IMG/VR virus record: IMGVR_UViG_3300046313_000568
Location: 1 to 41,622 of that record
DNA: 41,622 bases
Direction: 5' to 3' (one strand)
Origin: a virus
The translations under genes were made by a program, and so were the position numbers. The notes beneath the pieces were generated by a model. The model was not told the origin of the DNA. It saw only the letters and a list, made by a program, of their open reading frames with translations, and did not search any database. This document shows positions 31,553-39,400 of the stretch, piece by piece. How positions within the stretch are numbered: the first letter of the stretch is position 1; each line of letters begins with the position of its first letter.

Positions 31553-32050
31553 TCACGCAAAAAACTCTGGTAATGGTAGAGTAAGCAGATCTTCGAGAGT
31601 GTATACAAACATTTCCTTGTACTTAAATCTACAAGGAATTTCCTCGTGGTACTTTGAAACCAGTACAATTTCTGGGACGTTGTTGTACTTGATGATAAGA
31701 AGCGGTGACTTACCTGTCTGAGAACTGTCTTGGGTTACCTGGGCTAACCACCCGTCCCATTGTTTAATCTCCCCACTAAACAGTACCCCCATCGAGGGTG
31801 AAGTCTTATAGTGCTTACATTCAATGGAAAACAAAAATGATACAGGACATATCAAGTCCCCAAATGTAGCCATACTCGTATCATGAGTGCCGACCCGCTG
31901 TTTATTAGAGCCACCAAAGAAGCTTCCAGAGTCGGGATTTCGGCGAAATCCCTTCTCCATCTGTAGATGCTCAGCGAAGTGCTCAGATAATCGGTTTGCG
32001 ATTCGGCGTTCAAAGGTAGATCCTTTGTTCTTGCTATTAATCTTCGGCAT
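31553..32050 (-). CDS. Holliday-junction-resolvase-like PD-(D/E)XK nuclease
   Basis: A 165-residue protein with GSTFERRIANRLSEHF (10-25, E14), RRNPDSGSFFGGSNK (36-50), GDLICP (64-69, D65) and IECKH (76-80, E77 and K79). This is the catalytic layout of Hjc-type and related PD-(D/E)XK nucleases: an early glutamate, GD, then ECK. A likely role is cutting branched DNA before packaging, the job done in T4 by gp49, which belongs to another fold. It starts 28 nt below a late-type box (GCTAAATA), consistent with late expression. It is convergent with gp46. Confidence 0.75.
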   Translation of the reverse strand: MPKINSKNKGSTFERRIANRLSEHFAEHLQMEKGFRRNPDSGSFFGGSNKQRVGTHDTSMATFGDLICPVSFLFSIECKHYKTSPSMGVLFSGEIKQWDGWLAQVTQDSSQTGKSPLLIIKYNNVPEIVLVSKYHEEIPCRFKYKEMFVYTLEDLLTLPLPEFFA

Positions 32051-32077
32051 GGTTGTGGACTTGTGGTTACGGTCGGA

Positions 32078-32085
32078 TATTTAGC
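32078..32085 (-). promoter_or_regulatory. Late-type box (GCTAAATA) for the resolvase-like gene
   Basis: The minus strand reads AGCTAAATATCC, 28 nt upstream of the resolvase-like start, the same spacing as the spanin and nucleotidyltransferase boxes. Confidence 0.55.
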
Positions 32086-32144
32086 TAGATGTGGTACAGG
32101 GACCCTAGAACTACTTAGCCGTATCAACCAGATTATAATAAACG

Positions 32145-32152
32145 TATAAATA
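32145..32152 (+). promoter_or_regulatory. Late promoter box (TATAAATA), long leader
   Basis: A perfect forward box, GTATAAATAG. The next forward gene (gp25) is about 580 nt away, so the transcript would have a long untranslated leader containing the structured element at 32612-32702, or would make a non-coding RNA. Confidence 0.75.
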
Positions 32153-32189
32153 GAGTATTGATTTTGCGAACCGCGAGTCAATACACAAT

Positions 32190-32528
32190 TTAAAAATTTG
32201 AGGGGAGCACGACTCTATTAGCGGTGAGGTGCCCTTGAAGGATGTGTTGAGTGTGACTACTTTGATGTAGGGTGAATTTGTGGGGGTCCACAACAAAAGG
32301 CGTACAAACAGTCGTCAGTTCACCGGAGATACAAATTTCTCCTATATTAAACCCAACTATGTCGTAACTTCTAAACTCGAGAGACCGACCGATGGACTGT
32401 GTTGCTGCTCTTGATTGTGCCGTTGTGACCCAACGAACAAAATAGCACAAGTAATATCTGATGTAATTTGCGGTCAGATACGAGAATAAATTCAATTTAT
32501 TCCGAATTGCAAATCGGCATGCTGTCAC
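32190..32528 (-). CDS. Doubtful ORF upstream of the resolvase gene
   Basis: An open frame of 112 codons from a GTG at 32528 with no Shine-Dalgarno sequence. The C-terminal 80 residues (RSLEFRSYDIVGFNIGE onward) look like a soluble beta-rich protein. The N-terminal part is tyrosine/aromatic-rich, with a possible membrane segment. Internal GTG or ATA-region starts are possible. A forward late promoter lies downstream of it and would transcribe its antisense strand. I cannot decide whether it is real. Confidence 0.3.
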   Translation of the reverse strand: MTACRFAIRNKLNLFSYLTANYIRYYLCYFVRWVTTAQSRAATQSIGRSLEFRSYDIVGFNIGEICISGELTTVCTPFVVDPHKFTLHQSSHTQHILQGHLTANRVVLPSNF

Positions 32529-32611
32529 CCGCGTGTACGTTAGGGGGGATTATAAAACCTTTCTATTCCTTATTTCTCCTAATTGAATAACAAATAAATT
32601 TGAAAAGAAGT

Positions 32612-32702
32612 CACCGTAGTGAAACGAAGGTGCCTCCAAGTGCAACCGGGTACCGGTGTAACGTCAAGGAGGTAATAGGTGAACGCGCAGTGGATGTATT
32701 GA
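32612..32702 (+). promoter_or_regulatory. Structured RNA element with a sequestered Shine-Dalgarno and a 7-codon ORF
   Basis: Three nested pairings are visible: CACC (32612-32615) with GGTG (32629-32632), CCTCC (32633-32637) with GGAGG (32668-32672), and inside it ACCGG (32645-32649) with CCGGT (32653-32657) around a 3-nt loop. GGAGG belongs to AAGGAGGT, the strongest ribosome binding site noted in the window. It is followed 6 nt later by GTG and a 7-codon frame (32679-32702, product VNAQWMY) whose stop overlaps the gp25 promoter. The paired state hides the binding site. Confidence 0.5.
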
Positions 32703-32710
32703 GATAAATA
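32703..32710 (+). promoter_or_regulatory. Late promoter box (GATAAATA) for gp25
   Basis: The forward strand reads GAGATAAATAGAG, 24 nt before the TTG start of gp25, the same short spacing as the minus-strand late genes. Confidence 0.7.
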
Positions 32711-32734
32711 GAGTAAATCTAGGACTACACCAAA

Positions 32735-33106
32735 TTGCGTACTTTATACCGCGGGTTCTCGCTACACGAATTCCGCCAAAATCACACAACTAAGTTGGTA
32801 AATTTAGACTTAGTCAAAATGAATTTATTGACGCACATATACACAAGTAAGGGCGAAAGACTTATGATGTCAAAATTCGGAACAAGAATACCAGGTTTAT
32901 TGTTTGAACAAATGACTCGTGAAGTAGTAGATGTAATCCGAGAGGACTTGACGTATGTATGCAACTACGACCCCCGTGTGCACTTAAAGAAAATCAATAT
33001 TACACCTAACTGGGATGCGCACTCCATACTTGCAGAATTATCGCTCTACTACGTAGAGCTGGACATGACTGATGTCCTCGAGCTCAACTTGGAATTCAAC
33101 AAGTAA
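32735..33106 (+). CDS. 25: Baseplate wedge protein gp25
   Basis: A 123-residue protein of the gp25/GPW family: LLTHIYTSKGERLM (30-43), KFGTRIPGLLFEQMT (47-61), then NYDPRVHLKKINI (77-89) and the C-terminal beta strands. Its start is a TTG at 32735. The following RTLYRGFS matches the N-terminus I recall for marine T4-like gp25 proteins, so this start is preferred over the internal ATG (M29). TAGGA lies 11 nt upstream as a possible weak ribosome site. gp25 is the sheath-polymerisation initiator of the wedge. It is flanked on both sides by RNA-like non-coding sequence. Confidence 0.9.
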   Translation: MRTLYRGFSLHEFRQNHTTKLVNLDLVKMNLLTHIYTSKGERLMMSKFGTRIPGLLFEQMTREVVDVIREDLTYVCNYDPRVHLKKINITPNWDAHSILAELSLYYVELDMTDVLELNLEFNK

Positions 33107-33135
33107 GACGCACATACTTCCAGTTGCAGAGTTAT

Positions 33136-33148
33136 TTCGTTTCACTAC
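33136..33148. repeat. 13-nt complement of the element upstream of gp25
   Basis: TTCGTTTCACTAC here is the exact reverse complement of GTAGTGAAACGAA at 32616-32628, which lies inside the structured element before gp25. The two copies bracket the gp25 gene, about 500 nt apart. Confidence 0.85.
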
Positions 33149-33178
33149 ATAACCAGCAACTTACAGTCCTACCGGCAC

Positions 33179-33225
33179 ATTTCTATTAGTTTCACTGCAC
33201 TTCGTTACGTTAAACTAATAGAAAT
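33179..33225 (+). terminator. Long stem-loop downstream of gp25
   Basis: A 14-bp perfect inverted repeat (arms 33179-33192 and 33212-33225, ATTTCTATTAGTTT and its complement) with a 19-nt loop, 73 nt after the gp25 stop. No T-run follows. It may end or protect the gp25 transcript before the gp6 promoter. Confidence 0.55.
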
Positions 33226-33242
33226 CCACCTTCGGAAGCAAT

Positions 33243-33277
33243 TTTTGGAATTAGGCTTACTGCTTTTGATTCCAAAA
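33243..33277 (+). terminator. Second stem-loop downstream of gp25
   Basis: A 9-bp perfect inverted repeat (TTTTGGAAT/ATTCCAAAA) with a 17-nt loop, ending 6 nt before the gp6 late box. AT-rich and without a following T-run. Together with the longer hairpin it insulates gp25 from gp6. Confidence 0.5.
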
Positions 33278-33283
33278 CAGAGA

Positions 33284-33291
33284 GATAAATA
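33284..33291 (+). promoter_or_regulatory. Late promoter box (GATAAATA) for gp6
   Basis: The forward strand reads GAGATAAATAGG, identical over 10 nt to the gp25 promoter. It lies 67 nt before the gp6 start. Confidence 0.7.
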
Positions 33292-33358
33292 GGACTCACG
33301 CCGTAAGCACTTGGGTCCAACCTGGGTGTAGATCAAGTTCATACCAACTACAACTAAT

Positions 33359-36300
33359 ATGCCTGCTGCCTTAAACACAAACTTTGCTGAACAATGGCAA
33401 TCAACGTACGATGTGCTCAAGAAGACTATTTCTTATAAACAATTTGACTTCGACCAGGTAAAGCAGGTATTGATAAGTTATTTGCGAACTTATCACCCAG
33501 AGTACTTCAATAATCTCATTGAAACAGATGAGATGTTACCACTAATCGAGTTATTTGCTTATGTAGGGGAACTATTTGCTTATAGGGTAGATGTAAACAC
33601 CCAAGAGCACATATTGCAATCTGCTACTCGTAAGTCTTCAGTGCTCCAACTAGCAGCGATGATGGGGTATACCCCATCTCGGCGGCAGGCGGCTACTGGA
33701 TTAGTCAAGATTGATAGTCTTACAACAACTGAGTCCATCCTCGATCAACAGGGTACAGATATTCGGAATAAGGTAACAAAATGGAATGATCCGAGTAATC
33801 CAAATTGGCAACTGCAATTTGAACTCATACTGAACAAGATTGTTAACAACAGGATTGGTGTGGTATCCGACTCAGATAAATTAAACCTGGACGGAACCAT
33901 TGTTGAAAAGTATTCGCTCAATACTGCTAACCAAACCAATGGTGTATATCGGTATACCATTGGTTTAGATAAAGCCAACTTGGCAATGGAGTTGGTCCCA
34001 GTTCAATTAACGAACAACTCCATTTTGGAATATCCGGCGGGTGGCGATCGGGCAGTTGACATTCTCAAGCTCAATGATGGATTTGGGGTAGCATCTCGAA
34101 ACACAGGATACTTCTTCCTCACTAAACAGGGCCGCCTGTCCCCAACTACGTTGTTTTTTGATGGCACTGCCGTTAATCATACGGAAGCGATCCGACAAAG
34201 TGCTATCAATGATACTGACGTGTGGTTAACTGAGGTCGATGCGGTTGGAAACACCACAACGCACTGGACTCGGGTTGATAATATTGCGTACAACAGTCCC
34301 AAAAATGATCGAAATGTGTTCCAGGTCGAAACGCTTGAAAACGACAACATACAGTTAGTGTTTGGTGATGGAAACTATTCAAATGTACCAAGTGGCTCCT
34401 TTGTGTTGTGGGCCCGTTCTAGTGAATCGCTCAGTGCATCTATTCCAGTTTCTGCAATCCAAAAACGCACAGTATTGTTTGAATATCAAGACTTGTATGG
34501 GAATCGCCAAACGTGTACAATAGTATTCTCACTGACTACTCCGATTGAGAATCAAGCTGAACCCGAATCTATCCAAAAAATCCAGCAGGCGGTTCCTGGT
34601 GTATACTACACTCAAGATCGGATGGTCAATGCCCAGGATCATGAGGGCTACCTTCTCCAAGATTCTTCGATTGTTAAAATCAAGGCTGTAAACCGGAGTT
34701 TCACAGGACAGTCCAAATATTCTGGTTGGAATGATAGCTCAGAAGTGTATGAGAATGTCAAGATTTTTGGTAATGATGGTGTGTTGTACTTCCAACCCAC
34801 AACTAAGATTCGCGAAGTTCTCAACCCCAACAACAGCATATCTTTACAGGCTTTTGTGTCTGCGAATGTAGATCATTTGCTCGCTGCTCCTGATATGTGG
34901 TTAGGGGTTGCACAGCGGATTGGGTACACTCCACGTGTCCGCACATTTTTAAATACTCTCGAACAATCCCAATTAATCAATTCACTAAAACTACTAGCTA
35001 GTGGCGGTAGCGTTGGATTCAGGTGGGAAGATGAAACGCTCGCGTGGGTAATTGGACTAAATTTGTATGGGCCCCGTGATTTAACCATAACAACATCCAC
35101 TAGTGCTCGAGGTTGGGTAATTACCATAAATGCTGCATCGACCGTTTTCTCGAGTTCGACTACCAAATTTTGGAACTATTCGCTTGGATCTCAGTTGGAT
35201 TATGACACTCTGTTACCTACAAATGATAGAATCACCATACTTAAAGCAAATGTGAATCGATCTCGAACTGGTGTACTACCATCCGATGTGCGATATCGCA
35301 TTGCAGGCAATATGTTGCCGCTAACATCACTTCCAAATCAAACCTCAGTTGATCTATCTAAGGTTGAGTTGATTGGTTCGGATACTAATGGAGATGGGTT
35401 TCCAGAAGACTTTACAGCTCAGAGTATACTAAATTCTATCTACACTTTTTCAGTTGAACCCAACGCAACTAACATCACAATCACACTTCCTGTGACGTAC
35501 CTCCACGGCCGTGGCGACATATTATCAGTGATCGGCAACAATGCTCATGTTGATTGGAATGAGGATTCGGCCACGCTAAACGGCCAGCTATCATCAGCTA
35601 TTGTACTGCCTGCAACAACCACCAATACTCAGATTACAATCACTGTAAAGGATTTCGTATACCTATCTCGCCCAAACATCAATTCTGAATTTACCATCCA
35701 GCGCGATACAGACCAAATACGACAAAATTTTATCTACGACACCGCCGGTGTGTTGTATAAACGCTACCCAGGCCGCCAAAACCTGAACTTTCTCTGGGAA
35801 CATTATTCTGATTCGTTTAATTTAATTGATCCTGTTCGGACAAATATCAATGATTTGTATATCGTAACTAAGCGGTATTATGTGGATACGCTGAACTGGC
35901 TTCAATTAGATGCACCCAAGCCGGAAGTGCCGTCATATTTCCAGTTGAAATCTGCTTACTCTGAGTACCTAAAGAATTCGATGATGTCTGATGAGGTTAT
36001 CCTCCGCCCCGGCAAGTTTAAAATATTGTACGGTAAGAATGCCCAACCTCAAGCTCGAGCTAAAATCCAACTCATTGTACAAAATGCTACGTCATCAGCA
36101 GACTCAGTGAAGGCGGATGTGATTGCGCTGATTCGCCAGTACTTTGACATCACAAATATTGCTTTTGGAGACCAATTGTTTTTCTCAAGCCTGGCTACAT
36201 ATGTTCAGACCAATTCTAAGTACAATATCCAATCGATGCTGTTGGTTCCGCTGTATCCAGAATTTCAGTTTGGTGATTTGTATCAGATGCAGAGCTCTCC

Positions 36301-36382
36301 AGATGAAGTGTTCATCGCTGATGTCACATCCGCCGACATACAATTGGTAGACACCCTATCAGCATCTAACCTGAGGCAGTAA
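33359..36382 (+). CDS. 6: Baseplate wedge protein gp6 (J-like), enlarged
   Basis: A 1007-residue protein. The N-terminal 110 residues carry the gp6/baseplate-J signature: YDVLKKTISYKQFDFDQVK, HPEYFNNLIETDEMLPLIELF, FAYRVDVNTQEHILQSATR and AAMMGYTPSRRQA. The C-terminal region (VRTNINDLYIVTKRYY; later QYFDITNIAFGDQLFFSSLA) matches the part of gp6 that forms the inter-wedge ring. T4 gp6 is 660 residues, so the middle third here is an expansion with beta-rich sequence. It follows gp25 as in related phages and has its own late box. Confidence 0.9.
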   Translation: MPAALNTNFAEQWQSTYDVLKKTISYKQFDFDQVKQVLISYLRTYHPEYFNNLIETDEMLPLIELFAYVGELFAYRVDVNTQEHILQSATRKSSVLQLAAMMGYTPSRRQAATGLVKIDSLTTTESILDQQGTDIRNKVTKWNDPSNPNWQLQFELILNKIVNNRIGVVSDSDKLNLDGTIVEKYSLNTANQTNGVYRYTIGLDKANLAMELVPVQLTNNSILEYPAGGDRAVDILKLNDGFGVASRNTGYFFLTKQGRLSPTTLFFDGTAVNHTEAIRQSAINDTDVWLTEVDAVGNTTTHWTRVDNIAYNSPKNDRNVFQVETLENDNIQLVFGDGNYSNVPSGSFVLWARSSESLSASIPVSAIQKRTVLFEYQDLYGNRQTCTIVFSLTTPIENQAEPESIQKIQQAVPGVYYTQDRMVNAQDHEGYLLQDSSIVKIKAVNRSFTGQSKYSGWNDSSEVYENVKIFGNDGVLYFQPTTKIREVLNPNNSISLQAFVSANVDHLLAAPDMWLGVAQRIGYTPRVRTFLNTLEQSQLINSLKLLASGGSVGFRWEDETLAWVIGLNLYGPRDLTITTSTSARGWVITINAASTVFSSSTTKFWNYSLGSQLDYDTLLPTNDRITILKANVNRSRTGVLPSDVRYRIAGNMLPLTSLPNQTSVDLSKVELIGSDTNGDGFPEDFTAQSILNSIYTFSVEPNATNITITLPVTYLHGRGDILSVIGNNAHVDWNEDSATLNGQLSSAIVLPATTTNTQITITVKDFVYLSRPNINSEFTIQRDTDQIRQNFIYDTAGVLYKRYPGRQNLNFLWEHYSDSFNLIDPVRTNINDLYIVTKRYYVDTLNWLQLDAPKPEVPSYFQLKSAYSEYLKNSMMSDEVILRPGKFKILYGKNAQPQARAKIQLIVQNATSSADSVKADVIALIRQYFDITNIAFGDQLFFSSLATYVQTNSKYNIQSMLLVPLYPEFQFGDLYQMQSSPDEVFIADVTSADIQLVDTLSASNLRQ

Positions 36383-36387
36383 CCCAA

Positions 36388-36395
36388 CATAAATA
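36388..36395 (+). promoter_or_regulatory. Late promoter box (CATAAATA) for the 1672-residue gene
   Basis: The forward strand reads ACATAAATAGTA, 67 nt before the start at 36463, the same distance as for gp6. Confidence 0.65.
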
Positions 36396-36462
36396 GTAAT
36401 ACTCCACCGTCCCGCCCTGGTATCCCCTAGCGGCACGCCAATCTCTGTAGGTATTTCCCAGT

Positions 36463-39400
36463 ATGTTTGAAGAATATGGTAGTGACTATAAACGCCCAAA
36501 TCTAGATCTAGACACGTTACTGCCCGCCGTCAACAGATCAGAAGTATCTAAGAGTATACTATCTACGCTTTTTCAGCGGTGGCTAACCAAGCCTGAAGTT
36601 GTTGGTGTGTCAGGAACAATTGGATTCCCACTATCCAACATCTCAGATGCAATACTAGAGTCTACCACTGGCAGACAAGCTTATCAACTCTCGCCAGTAT
36701 ATCAAGTTACGTATGGCACAGAAGATACAATCTACAACTGGACCGACATTCTTCGTAAGGCATCTCACGTTGGAGTTGACCCAATCCGATACTCCAGTTG
36801 GGGTGCTGTTAATCAGTTGAATTTTGCACCCCCAATCAACCTATCCAAATTTCTTGATTACTCGGGGTACTACTGGGTCAATCGAGCGAATGTAGTTGAA
36901 CTACCTGATTATGTCACTATAACAAAAACCTCCACACAAAGTGATCCGTGGAGTTTACAGAACCATTGGTACACCCGAGCTGAAGTTGAATCTCCGTATG
37001 AGCACGGACTTACTACCAACCCATACGAAACGTGGACAGGCATCGCTAAACAAGCCGTATATCCCATTATCGAGTTTGAAGATGTTGAGCTGAATCAATG
37101 GGTGAAGGTAACCCGAAAATGGAATTTTCGGCCAAATTTAGCGAGTAAGTGGACTCTGACCACAAGTGAACCGACGGATCAGGATATAGTAGACCCACTA
37201 TTCACACACTTGTGGCATTTAGTTGAGGAGGCGTATAGTCCGTGTGAAAATAAAGTACTGACTGCGACACTACACACACAAATAATCAGCGTTCCTACAC
37301 TGAGTCTGACGACTCCAGCATATCTGTATGGCCAGCATAGCATTATTGTTCAAGTTGATGGTCATCGGTTTTATAATTTTATAGAGCGCGAAGAGTCTGG
37401 GTCCGCATATTCCACAGTCATTGAATTTACCAAACCAATTTCTGGTACCATCACTGTATACGTGGGAGCCCACACATCATCTGACTCACTGAGGTCTTCG
37501 GTCGTTACTACAGTGTTGGAAACAGCATCACCATTTACCAGTACTGGTGGCACTCGGGTTGCTGGAACAATCCCTAAAAATTTAGCCAGATACTTGAATA
37601 TTGGGCAAGCCAAGCAGGCTCACTCACAACAACCCCAATTCAATCTGTATGATGTAGTATCCGATCAGGTAATTGGAGTGGGTACGATTTGGGAATATGT
37701 TAGTGATCTGAACAATGCAAAGTCTAGGCAACTCAATAAGCGCATTTGGTCATCAAACTCCAACGAAGACTTCAAGTTCACCAGTGATTTGGTTGATGAT
37801 GGTGCGTTACGGACATATCACTCAGGTGGGACTCCGAGTACAATATGGAGGGGCGAGAGTACATATACTCCCAGATACGTCAATCAAAATCGGCAAGCTG
37901 AGGGTGATGTTCTTGGGTTGTTGGTACCGCCAGGCTCAGGAATTTGGGAACCGTCTCCACTACTAACCTTCAATCCCCAGCGAGAGACCCGCCAGGAGCT
38001 CAGATATAGTGAAGTTGTGCCTCACTTCAGATCAATCTTGGATACTCAGTCTACTGGCACCACCGACTGGAGTAGTGGAGGAATTATCAAGATTGCACAT
38101 GGTGGGGAATCTCACTTTGTGTCATCGCTCCTTGCTAAACACATTGCATTACCAAACTTAATCAATTTTGCTATTGAGCAATATCACTCCGCATCGAGTT
38201 CTTTGGAACAACAGGCGATATCGCCAATGATTGAGCTACTCCTCACAAAATCTACTAGTAGATATTCTTTGGCCCGTTCAATTTACCAGGAGATAAAGGC
38301 CCAGGCTGTCGCTCGTGGCTCGAATGATTTAATATTCCATGACACTCAAACGTATAATCCTAGTACACATGTTGGGTTTCCTAATATAGTACCTTCCCTC
38401 CCAATGCTGGGGGTAGTTACAGCGCTTCCACCATCGTTGGTGGTAGATAGTAAGTTGGGAGTTATCACGCTCCAAACTCACTCAGGGCACATTAGAAATC
38501 TTCCATCAAATAAATCACAGGTCATCGCCGTAGTGTCTGCACTTGCAACTCAGACAACAACCTCACTAGTCGCACCACCCCCAACCGCCAACGCTCTTTG
38601 GTTAGATTCGCTAACTTCGACACTGAAACAATTTGCAGTTGACCACTTTACTACTAATTCAGTAGAACCAGCATCATCAACTCTTGGAGCTCTTTGGTAT
38701 GATGCCCCAACAAACCAGCTTAGATCGAATACGCCGGCCGGATGGGTAGTGGTATCAAATTTAGTTGGCTGGGTTGAGTTGGATGCTACGGTAATTGTAG
38801 CAGAAGTATTGTTGGAATATGAGAAAGATTTATATGCTCGGACTCAAGAACTCCAACCCCAACTAGTTGATTGGATATCAATTCCCCAAGCAAACCCCAC
38901 ACTCGCCAACCAATTGATAGCAAAAGATTATAGCACAGCTGCAAAACATCTGAATCGGCATCCAAATCAATCAAACATCCTTACTCGCAGTTATGTACAA
39001 ACAAAAGCGTTCACGTGGTGGTACGGAAATACTTTCTTAGGCGCCATAAATGCACCACATCCAGACCTGGTCGGTGTTTGGGGCAATACCACACTCGAAA
39101 TCTACACCAAACTGTATGGGACAGCGCACCCTCACCTCCAACCATGGTGCATTCAAGGGTACACTGAAGAACCAAGTTGGTGGGCTCAACACTATCAAGA
39201 TCACAACAAACTCCGAAGGTGGAATCCCATAATGTGGGATAATATACATGCTGGACTCGTGCCTTCGGGTAAGGAGTTACCTAATGTGGGAATATCTACT
39301 GGAGGGGCTGGAGAAGTACGTCCATGTGCTCACACGTCTGTCAATACATCAAGTGTGACTACATCGGATAAAATCCAACCTGACGACTTGTTTCCTCCAT

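Larger units (their letters stand above)
32051..32734. other. 684-nt largely non-coding region upstream of gp25
   Basis: The stretch holds a minus-strand late-type box (32078-32085), a perfect forward late box (32145-32152), a doubtful minus-strand ORF (32190-32528), a structured element with a buried Shine-Dalgarno sequence (32612-32702), and the gp25 late box (32703-32710). I see no tRNA and no forward gene of 60 or more codons. Forward ATG codons here are followed quickly by stops. Confidence 0.7.

Noticed and set aside
32612-32637. Resemblance to the 3' end of 16S rRNA (CCGTAG...CCTCC)
   Set aside because: Only short pieces match and the helix loop sequence differs. I treat it as coincidence, although the anti-Shine-Dalgarno pairing itself is kept as a finding.
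32612-32702. Known riboswitch classes (glutamine glnA RNA, preQ1) considered for the element before gp25
   Set aside because: GAACGCG near the 3' end recalls glnA RNA, but its partner GUUC segment and the core motif are missing. No preQ1-type pseudoknot was recognised.
33205-33420. 71-codon minus frame between gp25 and gp6
   Set aside because: It overlaps the gp6 start and the gp6 promoter on the other strand and shows no domain features.
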